DNA of 64,000 nucleotides, from contig MNCI01008880.1 in the NCBI GenBank assembly GCA_015680685.1, positions 1 to 64,000 on the forward strand, given 5' to 3'. The stretch comes from Gnetum montanum. Its lineage: Eukaryota > Streptophyta > Gnetopsida > Gnetales > Gnetaceae. A model generated the notes under the pieces. The model made no database searches, was not told the DNA's origin, and saw only the letters and a list, made by a program, of their open reading frames with translations. The position numbers and the translations under genes are program-made. Shown in pieces: positions 1 to 10,860 of this stretch. Position 1 is the stretch's first letter; the number at the start of each line of letters is the position of its first letter.

Positions 1-40
1 GTACGCGATATCGCGGCCTAGTGAAAACCGCGTCTCATCA
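1..40 (-). repeat. terminal 40 bp of a second LTR of the E1 family
   Basis: Bases 1-40 carry the palindromic GCGATATCGCGG signature and finish in CTCATCA, as the outer end of the E1-family LTR does at 9253. At base 41 the sequence jumps to a mid-LTR position (GCATGCAG, equivalent to about 9069). The simplest reading is that another copy of the same family, lying mostly left of the window, is inserted in E1's own LTR. The target duplication would be GCATG, but its partner is outside the window. Confidence 0.6.
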
Positions 41-192
41 GCATGCAGAGATAATTCTAACTCTGAGAGGGAGAAAAGGCAAGAGTTTGGGTAAGGGACT
101 AAGGCTAACTATGCAAACCAAGTATGCCTGCCTCTTATTTATAGGCAATGAGGCAGGCTATGGTATCACGTACACGATATCGTGGCTCATCA
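41..192 (-). repeat. E1 3' LTR, partial
   Basis: Bases 41-192 align with 9069-9253 of the right LTR, including the TATA-type segment TATTTATA (minus strand TATAAATA). They lack about 35 bp of the palindromic tract that the right copy has. The LTR ends in CTCATCA at 192, directly followed by the polypurine tract. Confidence 0.9.
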
Positions 193-201
193 TACCCCCA
201 C
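193..201 (-). other. E1 polypurine tract
   Basis: On the minus strand the sequence reads GTGGGGGTA immediately before TGATGAG, the first bases of the 3' LTR. This is the expected plus-strand priming site. The same string recurs at 44621-44629 in E5. Confidence 0.9.
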
Positions 202-2173
202 AACTGAATGAAAATTCATTCTTGAGTTCCTTAGAAAATATTGGTAAGGTATGGGATTATTGACTGAATGAGAACTGACAGCGATAGGGAATAACAGACT
301 CAAAGTACCTAGTGAACGGATCAACAAACATATTACAACATTGGTGTTCACACCCTTTGTGGTGAACACTGTACATGGATGACATCCAAACCTTTACTTG
401 ACAGCTTGAAGAGAAAGAGAAAGAGAAAGAGGGAGAAAAGAAAATGAGGTGTGTTGCTACCAATGCCGAGATTTTGCCCTCCATTATTTATCCATAGCCA
501 CACAACCAGACTTATTCTTGGTGTAAACGTTCCAACTCCAATCCATCTCGAGTGTTTCCTCTTATTCCAATCCATCGTTCATGTAATCGCCATCTGCACA
601 CACAACACAATCACCAATGCGCAAGGATAAGTAAGCCACAATGCAATTGATACCTTGCCTCGATATAAAGCGCAATGGCTGGGTTATGGTTATGGCAGAA
701 ACTAGGTTAGAGGTTTATTACTGATAACTACCCAAGGTGTAGGGGTTAGGCAAGTAGTAGAATGGAGAAATTGAAAAATTTGTGCTAGGGCCCACACGAC
801 AAAGAGCAAACCTCCAATAGCAATAAGATGGAAAAATATAAGGAACAAGAAAGATGGGAAAAATAACACTGGCAACACCAATAAAGTGGATGTCAAAGAT
901 GGGGATGAAACGAAAAATGGTTGATTACAGAGAATGTTTAAGAAAAAGATCTTAACAATTGCACTAAAAAGGAATGCCAATGGCTCCTCCCCAAAGTAGG
1001 CTCATGCCCTTTATGCCCTGACAAACCCACAAACCAAAGAGTCCATAGGCTCTAGGAATGTCATTTAAAAGCAAGAGTCAAAAACTTACCCACAAGAATT
1101 GACCAAGGAAAAAAAATGCATCAACCAAGATATGGACTAATCATAAAACCGACAATGAGGTAGAAAATGGAAAGAAAGATGGAGAGTAGAAATGGAATGG
1201 AATCCCAAGAGCAAGGTTGTGTAAAGTCCCTTGTGTATGTCATGGTTAAGGTGACTGAATAGAACTCATTCCAAGTCGAGACTCAAACCATCCACACTTA
1301 GTGACCTCACATCAATACACTTGGCCAATCCATCCTCTTGAAGCAACAAGAATGCCTTCACAAAGAGTCACCACCATCCCAAGGAGAGCGAGATGGAGAA
1401 GCAGGAAGTGAGAAAGGGCTTTAGTTAGAGGGAACCTTTAGACATGGGTAACATGTCTTTCTAGTACCATAACAAGTGCTTGTCATCCATATTGCTTTAT
1501 TATGTCTAAGGGGTGTGCTTTAAATTCCCACTTTTCTCTTTTTTTTTTTTTGCATGAGAACCACACCGTGCAAAGACTTATTTTTATTCATTCAGCTTCC
1601 TAATATTTGATTAATGATAAAATGATGGAAAACCCAAGAAAAAGCATCCAAGGACCCAAGAGAATGGCCAGCACAAGTGCATTGAATCCCCTTGAAGTCA
1701 CACCCTTTTCAACCATTGAGTCCTTCCTTAGTTTGAAAAATACAAAGCCACCAATTTATTAAGAAGTTGATTAGAAAAAAAGGACTGTATAGTTCCAAGC
1801 CAAGGGAGACCACAAAATTGAATAGATGAATGGACAACATGGACTCATTGCCTGTTTTGTCAAAAGAACCATATCATAATATCAGCATCATAATTTAGAG
1901 GTAAAAACCAAACATTAGCAATCAATAGTATATAATTCAATCCACCATCGGGAGCACTTATTGTATGAGGAATGAAAGTAAATAAAATAAACAAAGAAAT
2001 AGTAAAAATGTGAATGATGGTGTAAAACAAAAATAAGAAAGATTGAAGAAATGTGTAAAACAAAAATATGAAAGAAAAAATGCAAAAAGGGCTGAGGGTC
2101 TAGAATGGTAGGCATAGGTGGTCATCTCCCCCATGATTAAGTTGGAAGAAGGAGATCCAAAGTAGCAAGCAAG
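202..2173 (-). other. E1 noncoding tract between integrase and 3' LTR
   Basis: No domain could be read here. The tract shares landmarks with E3 and E5. One is a conserved motif, AGAAAGACATGTTACCC on the minus strand, at about 1436-1475. Another is a stem-loop at about 1507-1575 whose arms are GGTGTG/CACACC and related bases around a T-run. A third is a hairpin (ATCTCC...GGAGAT) at about 2121-2158 just past the integrase end. The Athila env-like ORF usually lies at this position; none is recognisable. Confidence 0.7.
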
Positions 2174-2174
2174 G

Positions 2175-3360
2175 TTATCCACCAACATAGGTAGTATGAG
2201 TACTGGCTATTCTAAGCTCATGGAATGGTTTGGTTTGTTGGACATTGATCAACAGTTTCTTATTTGGCCTGTCAGGTTTGTATATCATCATGGCCCCTAA
2301 AAGAAAAGTTGCATGAATGACATAAGATCCTTTCCACAGCATTTGAAATTTGGTATGTTGTGGTACATGTGTGGGATTCCAGTAGAGAACCTTATCTCTC
2401 GGTTGATATTTAACTTTTCTAATTCTTAGGTCATGACATTGTTTAGTGAAGGCCTTGTGCAATTCGTTAGATGACAGGTGGCCAATCGGTTCTCATCTAG
2501 TAGGTTAAGGGTCATCAACCATTGTTTTTGTGCTAGATTGAGGTCAAGGTTGAGGTCACATGTCGTGAATTGTATACAGAGCTCAGTTTGAATGGGAAGC
2601 ATTGGTAATTTACCATACACTAACTCATAGGGAGAGTAGCCTATAGGGAGTTTCCATGTGGAGCGGTATGCCCAAAGAGCATCATTCAGTTTAGTGCTCC
2701 AATCTCGCCTAAACTTGCTAATGGTTCTTGTCAATATCTTCATAATCTCCTTGTTGGTGACTTCAACTTGACCATTTGCTTGGGGGTGATATGGTGTAGT
2801 CAGTTTGTGCTCAACCCCTAAGCGTTGCATTAATTTTTGAAAAGTTGCAACTGTGAAGTGTGTACCATTGTCTCAAATAAGTGCATGAGGCACACCAAAC
2901 CTGTTTACAATTTGTTGTTGAACAAATCGTGTAGTTGTAGATGATGTACAATCCTTAACAGCAGTTGCTTTTGCCCATTTTGTAAGGTAATCAATGACAA
3001 CAATAATGTAAGCTTTTCCATTGGACATTGGTGTAATGGGACCCATAAAATCAATTCCCCAAATGTTGAAGGGTTCTAAAGGTTGAATCCATTGTTACAA
3101 ACCCTTCATTCTAGTAGTTATTCCCCCATCATGTTGGTAGCACTCACAAGATTGGATGAAATGATGGGCGTCCTGAAACAATGTAGGCCAATAATATCTT
3201 GCAAGCAAGATTTTAATGGTTGTTCATCTCCTGGCGTTATGACCCCCACAAGGACCCTCATGAGCATCTTGGAGAACTCATAGTTGATCTACATTAGGAA
3301 CACACCATCGAACCAAGCCATCAGGACATACTTTGTAAAGTTACCCATTGATTTCCATAA
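2175..3360 (-). pseudogene. E1 integrase (degenerate)
   Basis: This is the DDE integrase that inserts element cDNA into chromosomes. On the minus strand one reads the HHCC zinc region (around DAHEGPCGGH, about 3250), then the first catalytic Asp ([11 protein letters not shown]), the second (DNGTHF, about 2865) and the Glu (NGQVEVTNKE, about 2760). The C-terminal GPY/F-type module follows (WKGSYVI, about 2320). A TGA sits directly before the second Asp motif (about 2874-2876), and frame changes separate the segments. The 2426-2830 stretch is the best preserved. It is transcribed last, after RNase H, as in other Gypsy pol genes. Confidence 0.88.
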
Positions 3361-3975
3361 AATACTTGGCTTGGTGAAGAAACTGTTGTTTCTTTTTAGC
3401 ATCAAACCCTTGTGGTGTTTGTTGTGTAAGGAGATAGGTGAGAATGCTACTATAACAACTTTTCTCCATGGTTAATTGATTATTCACTACACCTGCAAAG
3501 AGGAGTCCATCTGGGAAATAATCAGAAATTGGATACTCATCCTCTTTGTTGTCCCATCGCAACCAAGATAAATGATCAACAACTACATTCTCGGTGCCTT
3601 TACTATCGATCATCGTAAGATCGAACTCTTGCAAGATTACAAGCCATCATATGATGCGAGGGCTTATCGTTGGTTTATTCATTAGGAACCTTATTGCACT
3701 ATGATCCATGTGTACGAATACCTTATAGCCCAAGACATAGTGCCTAAATTTTTCTAGTGTAAACTCTACATCCATTAATTCTTTCTCTATTGTAGTGTAG
3801 TTAAGTTGTGCACCAGAGATACTTCTACTTGCACAGTGGATGTAATAAGGACATTTTTGATCATCTAACTATGTAAGTACGGCTCCTAAAGCATAGTTGG
3901 ATGCATCAGTCATTATGTGGAATGGTTTGGACTAGTTAGGAGCTTGTAGGATAGGTGTTTCTACCAGCTTCTATT
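3361..3975 (-). pseudogene. E1 RNase H domain (degenerate)
   Basis: This is the ribonuclease H domain that removes the RNA strand during reverse transcription. Minus-strand reading gives the family landmarks NYTTIEKEL and KFRHYVLGYKVFVHMDHSA (about 3690-3800), then the linker MQEFDLTMIDSKGTENVVVDH at 3570-3634. A TAG at 3971-3973 falls in LK*KLVE at the RT/RNase H border, and E2 and E3 carry TAG at the same codon. Several other stops are present. Confidence 0.8.
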
Positions 3976-4780
3976 TTAAAGTTTGGAAAGTAAGTTCTTT
4001 TTCGTTAGTTCAACCAATGGTTTTGTAACCTTTGAAAAGTTCTCAATAAACCTTCTATAGTAGCCAGTGTGTCCAAGGAATGACCTGATATCTTTTATAG
4101 TTTTTGGTTGACGGGTAATTCCTTGGATAACTTTAATCTTTTTGGGGTCTACCTTTATCCCTGTTTGTAAAATTTTATGCCCTAGTACGATGCCTTCTTG
4201 GACCATTAAATGGCTTTTTTGCTAGTTGAGCCTTAAATTAGTTTCTATACATCATTTTAATACTTGCTCTATTTGGTCCAAGGATTGATCAAAGTTTACT
4301 CTGTAGGTGGAGAAGTCGTCCATGGTGACCTCCACACCGTTTCCTATCTACTACTAGAATATGCTTAGAACTAATCGTTGAAACGTTGCAGGGGCATTGC
4401 ACAAGCCAAACGACATCTGTTTATATGAAAATGTTCACCAAGGATTGGTGAATGTAGTTTTGGCTTGGTCTTCTGGTGCTATTTGTATTTGGTTGTACCC
4501 ATTGTACCCATCTAGAAAACTATAGTAGCGATGTCCTACGATGGTGTCTAAGACTTGATCAACGAATGGCAATGGAAAGTGGTCCTTGAATGTTGCTTTG
4601 TTGAGTAGCCTAAAATCTATGCACACCCTCCATTTGCCTCTCTTTTTGGGCACTATAACTAAGGGGCTAACCCATTCGCTATCAGCAATGGGGTAGATGA
4701 ACTTAGCTTTTAGAAGTTGTTCAATTTCTTCTTTAACTACTTGCTTTAGCTTTGGGTTCAATCGCCTCTGCGGTTGTCTT
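3976..4780 (-). pseudogene. E1 reverse transcriptase (degenerate)
   Basis: This is the RNA-dependent DNA polymerase. Segment 4435-4761 holds the fingers and palm start, including WRVCIDFRLLN and YNGYNQIQIAPEDQ. The catalytic box reads TMDDFSTY near 4310-4330 and keeps both Asp residues, unlike E2, E3 and E5. The thumb reads MVQEGIVLGHKI (about 4170-4206). The open frame ends at TNPW, where a TGA replaces Gly. Three consecutive TAG codons at 4348-4356 stand where E5 has Gln-Gln-Gln. The Athila insert between the PKK and WRV motifs is missing, so this may be a sister branch. Confidence 0.9.
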
Positions 4781-5800
4781 CAAGGCTTCATGGAGGGGTT
4801 AGTGTAAATCCTATGTTGGCATATCCTAGAATCTATTCTAGTTAATTCAGGATATGACCAAGCAAAGGTTTTCGACCATTTATTTATCACTTTTAGCAGT
4901 ATTTCTTTTTGTTGTGGAGCCAACTTAGTATTAATAATTACTAGTTTTCCATTTTTAAGAAACCTGTATTCCATATCGGTGGGCAATGTTTTTAGCTTAA
5001 GGGGCTCTTGCTTAAACTTCTCAAGGATTTCCAACTTCCCCTAGTTGATATTTTCAAGTTCAAGACTTGGAAGTTGGTTATGGACTTGCTCCAATGTGTT
5101 TATGCTATCGATGTAAGTGCAAGTCAAATCCTTAGTTGGTTTCATGCACATAGTTGATTTGCTCTCTTGATCAGCTGTCAGCCACTGGATGCCTTTTTGT
5201 CTTATGGCTACTGCATATAGGCATCTTTGTATATCAGTCACTTGTGCACACTGATTGCATGCAGGCAATGTTAAACGTTGCATGAACCATGACTTCTGCA
5301 CACAATTACACCCTGAGTCACTGTATGTGATGCATGGAACTTTCTTCTTCTCGATCTTTCCAAATGTATTTTCCTTTGATATTTCGAGGAAAAGATCACA
5401 GATTCCTACGTGCATGTCAATTGTGCTTAGCCATGCTCTTCCCATTATGATTGGGAAGCCCACCTTACCATTGTTCAGTTGAATCACTAGGAAGTTGGCT
5501 GGATACGACCACCCACAAACAGTGGTGACAATGTCCTCCACTAGTCCCAATGGAACAGTGATGCATTGGTTGGCCAACTCTAAACAAATGTTACTCTTTT
5601 TTATCGGCGGCAAGTTCCAGGCCTTGAACATTTCTTGAGAAATCAAGTTGACACCAAAACCTGAATCCAAAAGAGCTTTGTACAACTCATTTCCAGCAAT
5701 TTGTAGATATATCAAAGGACTCCCAGGATTAGAGAACTTCCTAGGAAGATGGCCAGCTTTTATCCAATCGATGACAGCATGAGTTAACATGACCATATGT
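4781..5800 (-). pseudogene. E1 aspartic protease and linker
   Basis: This is the retropepsin-type protease that processes the polyprotein. The 5041-5796 reading frame (251 codons) is the longest uninterrupted coding piece of E1. The active site reads LLDSGFGVNLIS (about 5665-5700), so the D-S-G triad is intact, followed by a hydrophobic flap region and PIIMGRAWLS. 4780-5034 is a linker leading into RT. The corresponding triads are altered in E2 (D-F-G), E3 (D-S-R) and E5 (D-L-G), so E1 keeps the best copy. Confidence 0.82.
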
Positions 5801-8304
5801 GTTGAGCATGGTTTTTGGGTTGAAGGGAGCTCCGAAGCTTCAAGTGATAGTGAGGCGATTGAAGAATCAATTGCTTGTGGTTACAAGGACTTAGTTGGAT
5901 TGTTGGTTCTAAAGAAAAGTATTTTCTTCATGCAGTTGTCAGAACCAACAGTAGGTTGAGGGTTAACAACCCTTGTGCCATTACGTTGCTGTGGTTGGGC
6001 AGGCAGTTCACCCTGCATAGCTGGAGTAGGTGGTAATGGAGCTAAGGGTGGAAGAGATGTAGCCGGATGAGAAAGATGGTATGTTTGTGGAACATCACCC
6101 CTAGGTGAAGGGGTCCTATAATACTCATGAGCTTGGTAGTGAGGTTGAAGAGTAACATGACTAGTAGAGTCACGTGGAGAGATTGGCTACTGCACGTAAT
6201 ATCCATATGGGTCAAGTTGCTGGTAAGAATACTATTACCTTGGTGGTGGCATTCCCCATGATTGTGGGCACTGCCATTGTTGATATTGCTTGGTCGATTG
6301 TGGTGGAGTTCCACTTGGATAATATGTTAAGGGTTGGTGGAACTGCCTTGGGTTACATTGAGGATAAGGTAACCTTCAAGGTGTTTGCCTTTTGTTCAAT
6401 TGTGGGTTAAGTGCATACATCCCAGACTCTTGCAGATGTGAGATTATAGGGAAACATCCCTTAAGATGGTCATATTGGCATATCTTGCATCCACTATCAT
6501 TGTCTATATTCAAATCTACAGCCTCCTCGATGATGGCAACTTTGCCCTTACCCTTGTTATGTGCATGTTCAGTTTCTCTTTTTTTTCCTTTTTCGCAATC
6601 ACTACCTTGCTCTCTAGACTCCTCTACTATTTTAAGAATGGTTTGGAATCTATCATCTAGGGAATCCCACAGTTAGTCTACATTTGCCGATACTTCCGAT
6701 GCTAATTTTTGGATAGGTAAGGTTTTCTTATTCACCATCTCTTCGAGTGGTGACTCTTCTTCATCCTCACAAAATATTACTCCCCTCTTCTGGAGGGAAG
6801 GATCTCTGTTATATTCCTCAGCACTGTTTCTTTTCCTTAACTCACCTTCTTCGTTAGTAACTTACTCCAATAATCTTTGAACTTGATGGGTCTTAAGCTA
6901 GATAACCTCCCTTGAGCATATGTCCCAAGGGTTCTTTGTGTTTCATGCCTAAGCCCATCTACAAGATGGCATAGTTGATCTCTCTACGAATAACCATGGC
7001 CAAGACAATGATGTAACAGTGCATAATAGTAGCCCATGGTAGCATCCAAGGGTTCATGGCCTCCTTGTTTCCATCCTTGGATCTTCTTTTGTAGGTTGGA
7101 CACTAGGGAGTATGTTTGGTACTTATCGTTGAATAATTCTAACATGGTACTCCACCTACGAATGGATTCCAGTTCTAAGGACCGGTACCAACTCTCCGCT
7201 TCCTTAACTAGTGTCCATGGGAACAACTTAAGTTTTTGCCTTTCGCTTTCTATGTTTTGTAAGGCACATGCATCATGAAATGCTTATAGATGATTTTGAG
7301 GATTAGTGTTATACCCCCTTCAAATTGTGGGATGTTGTTCATGTCCAATCTCTTGATCCTATTATCTTTTTGGTGCCTTGTTGGGATCCTAACAGCCTCA
7401 ATTATGTCTAGCATACTTCGAGTAGCGAGTAGGGGTTCATCATGATCATCCCATATATGGCATCTATGATGCCTATGTTGTTTCCTACTTTCCCTTCTTT
7501 CACGGTGTGTTTCTCTAGAGTGCCCTCATCCCCTTTCTTGACTATTCTATCTACTGCTCCCATTTCGCTTACCCTTATCCTCATGATTTTTTTCTTTGTG
7601 ACTACATCCAGATCCTGAAGGAGAGGGTGAAGGAGATGATGAAGGTGAAGAAGAAGGGGGGCCATCATCATGTTGGTGTATGCTTCCTTCTCTTTTGTGG
7701 TCACGACCTCAATTACAGTTACGATCAGAACATCCATCTTTGTCATGTGTTTGCGTTCTGTTTTCAGACCCTTTTTCAGGTTATGGATAGTTGAGTAAAG
7801 ATTCTGATACACAACCCCTTGACCGAAGTCAACAGGAGGAACATCATTGTGTGGGTGACTGCCTAAGGTAGGTTCACCACCCTCATTTTCGCTTAGGACA
7901 TGTGGAACATTTTGCGACAACTTTTCCTTCATGGATTCATGATGTCTCTTCTATTGTAAGTTCCTTTGATGTTGTGCCTCCATGGGTTGATACTCTCTTG
8001 AGTCGTGATCATGCACAACGTACTCTACCTGTAAGTGTTGCATGCCAATTTATGTGAGATCACGAAGAAGCATGCCCGGGATTGAACGATTAAGGGGTAA
8101 CACTATGTTACCTTCTAAATCTTGCCAATGCAGTTGTTCATCTTGATGGAGGATAAAGGTAAAGTTTGGTACATATTCATTGGGATGAACATATACCACA
8201 CGAAATTGTTGAGGGACTGGTGGATTATCATGTATACTACGCTTCCAATTGTTCCCTGTATCAGACCTAGGCAGTGAAACACTTTCGTATGAAGAAGGAG
8301 ACAT
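5801..8304 (-). pseudogene. E1 gag (degenerate)
   Basis: This is the capsid/nucleocapsid polyprotein. The start is taken at the ATG at 8304, about 118 bp inside the primer site. It opens a frame to 8050 with PNFTFILHQDEQL and GNIVLPL, shared with E2, E3 and E4. The capsid core at 6984-7226 shows the usual A-x-x-W-Y, S-I and W pattern (KEAESWYRSLE, SIRRW). A Cys/His motif at about 6407-6500 reads CKICQYDHLKGC with a downstream HLQESG. Downstream is Gln/Pro-rich. Several frame changes interrupt the region. Confidence 0.82.
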
Positions 8305-8422
8305 GATTGTCTATTTAGTGTGCAATTATTATTATTTACTATTTTTCTTTAACCAACCCCAAGGGTTCGTTCCAATGATGTGAAAGATTTCCTATGTTTT
8401 GGTTAGCACACAAACAACAAAG

Positions 8423-8440
8423 TCCCCAGCAACAGTGCCA
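8423..8440 (-). other. E1 primer binding site (tRNA-Asp type)
   Basis: On the minus strand the bases just inside the 5' LTR read TGGCACTGTTGCTGGGGA, one base from the LTR end. Established plant tRNA-Asp sites read TGGCGCCGTTGCCGGGGA. The three differences all lie in CpG pairs, as expected from methyl-cytosine deamination. Confidence 0.88.
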
Positions 8441-8441
8441 A

Positions 8442-9253
8442 TGATGAATGGTGAGGTATCCCTACGCTCAACCATACGAATACAAGCATCCATGCATGAT
8501 CCAGTCAAATTCCAAGGACTAAGTGCCTATGTGCATTTGTGGAACAAGAATGGGTTGATTAATCGTTGTCTTCCCAAGCTTACTTGTATGTCATGATTGT
8601 ATGGTTAAGTAAACTTGAGGCATATGATTTTTATACTTTTTATGTGTTTTTATGTCCTACTGCTAATAAGGGAGGAGAGAGATAACTAAGTAACTAATTT
8701 AAATTAATTACTTATTAACTAGGCTCTAACTGATCCTAACACCAGTATCCATTCTCACTTACCGTACACATCTTGAACCAGTGCAATACTACTAGGATTA
8801 CCAAACGCTAATCATTATTGGGTTACCAAGTGTTACATGCATGCTTGACGTGATCATACTGTGTGTGCTTACTTAGGAGAGTTGTAGGGTGAGAGAGAAT
8901 CATTAATTAACTAAGGAAAGCATTAAGTAATAGTAATTAACATTAATTAATCTATTCTGAATGCTACAAGGTCTATCACAAAGTTCGTCTTTATTGTTGT
9001 ACACAAGTTGTGCTTAGGTACATAATGCTCAGATAAAGATCTGTTCACTTTATGACTCCTACTGCGGGCACGCAGAAATAATTCTAACTCTGAGAGGGAG
9101 AAAAGGCAAGAGTTTGGGTAAGAGACTAAGGTTAACTATGCAAACCAAGTGCGCTTGCCTCTTATTTATAGGCAATGAGGTAGGCTGCAATATCACGTAC
9201 ATGATATCGCATGGAAGGCCACGATATCGCGTACGCGATATCGCGGCTCATCA
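8442..9253 (-). repeat. E1 5' LTR, complete (812 bp)
   Basis: It begins TGATGAATGG and ends GGCTCATCA, giving the terminal inverted TGATGA/TCATCA. The minus-strand TATA box is TATAAATAAG (9161-9170). The U3 start contains a perfect 22-bp palindrome (9222-9243) with half-site CGATATCGCGT. Homologous copies are 1-40, 41-192, 34551-35357 and, reversed, 46920-47736. Confidence 0.93.
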
Positions 9254-10860
9254 CTGGTCTTTAATAACACCAAGGTCCAAATACCTCTAAATAAACTCAG
9301 TAGTTATAAAATGAACTAATCATGAGTATGTGTTTGCTGTAGCAAATGTTGAAATGATTGGGTTGTGTATAAAACTGTAATCAAGTATCATAAAAGAGAT
9401 TCAACTAACTTTGTCAAATACTGTGAGTTGTTGAAGATTCCTATTTTGTTCAATCACTTAGTCTATATGGTCCCTATAGTACATTACTTATAACAAATAA
9501 AATTTTACAAAAACATTTGAGCATAATTATGCCAATCTACTCCTAAATTTCCTCAGAGAGAGTTCTACAAGAAAACTAGAAATAGAGCGAGATTCAATGA
9601 ACTTAGAAAGAGAAAGAACAAAAAAAAATTACGTGAAATATCAAATATTTAAGCAAGATAAACTAACACAAGGAAACACTTCATAATAAAGCTATTTTTA
9701 ATTCAATAACTACGAATTGTCCAAACCTTTTGAGCTCAATAAGCAATTTTATAAATGACAATCTTATTATACTACCAAAAATGTTTCGTAAACAACAAAG
9801 TACAAGTCTCTATTTTGGCTAGTTAATAGTTGTCACATATTGCATTCAACAAAGCTTTCAAAAAGACTTAACAATTTCTTAACTGAAATACCAAGGCAAT
9901 ACACTTTAAAAATAAAGAAGCTATTTTAATCTCATCAAAATACCAATTTCGTCAATAGATTCTCTATGCTCTAAATAGGCAATTTCGTGAAGACATTACT
10001 ATTAAATTGTTCTTGAGGCTTTTCAACAATATAAGCTCTTCTATGGCAAATCTTAATAGGAGTCTAATATTGTGCAAAAACATAGTTATAAAAACAACCT
10101 AGGACAAATCCTATAATTAAATACTAAGCATGATACTATTTAAACTATTAGCTAAGTAACTAAAACAAAATAGGAAGAAATGAACTTACACAATTAAAAC
10201 AAAGTAGCCAAATTTATGTCTTTAGCACGCCACCTTACAAGAATTCTTCAAATGTCTTTTCCCAAATCTTCTTCCCTCCCCCCTCTACATTCTACCCTTG
10301 AAGCTCTATTTATAGTAGCTTTGGGATAGTTACAATCATCATGGTAGATTAAGGGTTGTTACAACCATTAAAATACTTTAGTTATAACTACCATAGAAAG
10401 TTACAACTTCCTTAAAAATTAATGCTATAATTGCCAAGTATCATACTTAGTAGTTACAACCACCATGGTAGTTAATTATAACTACCGTAAACATAAGTGC
10501 TACATTTGCCAAATGTCTCATTCACATAAGACATTATATAACCAACCTTATGAATTCTCTTTCTTTATACAACACAGCCATATATATGTTTTTAAATTTT
10601 ATTATATATATATATGTGACCACAAATAATCATCCATACTTGCATCTATAAATCCACATCTCTCTCACTCCATTTTGCATCAACAATCAATCAAATCTAC
10701 ATATACACATTCACTTGAGAGGTTTTCTTTTGTTTTCTTTTTCAGTTGTATTGAGTGCATAACAAAGTGAACTTAGGATGAGGACGTATGGCCTTTCATG
10801 TTAGCAAATAATAATAATGTATTTTTTTCTTTCTAAAAGACAAAGCATCGCATCCAAAAT
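9254..10860. other. unassigned AT-rich sequence
   Basis: No coding domain, LTR or structural RNA was recognised. There is a short TA microsatellite at 10604-10616. A minus-strand TATA-like box (TATAAATAG, about 10307-10316) precedes a purine-rich leader-like stretch. Imperfect repeats of GTTACAACCATCATGGTAG occur between about 10325 and 10500. I looked for a 5' LTR of E2 here and found none. Confidence 0.5.

Larger units (their letters stand above)
41..9253 (-). mobile_element. E1: near full-length Athila-like Ty3/Gypsy LTR retrotransposon (decayed)
   Basis: Reading from the right on the minus strand, the order is 5' LTR (8442-9253), tRNA-Asp primer site, gag, protease, reverse transcriptase, RNase H, integrase, a 2-kb noncoding tract, polypurine tract (193-201) and the partial 3' LTR. 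The pol order and the integrase C-terminal half, with its PIGYSPYELVYGK motif, are Athila-like. Stop codons and frameshifts break every domain, so it is not autonomous. The two LTR copies are easily alignable, mostly with transition differences. The five bases after the right LTR are CTGGT; the left partner is out of view. Confidence 0.9.

Noticed and set aside
5255-6676. plus-strand reading frames within 5255-5482, 6174-6410 and 6392-6676
   Set aside because: They are antisense to the E1 protease and gag, whose minus-strand text is recognisable. The same applies to plus-strand frames at 7036, 26205, 26890, 29825, 31422, 48264, 48510, 48711, 50292 and 50715.
10604-10616. TA microsatellite as an element boundary
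   Set aside because: No terminal repeats or duplications flank it; it is a plain AT run.
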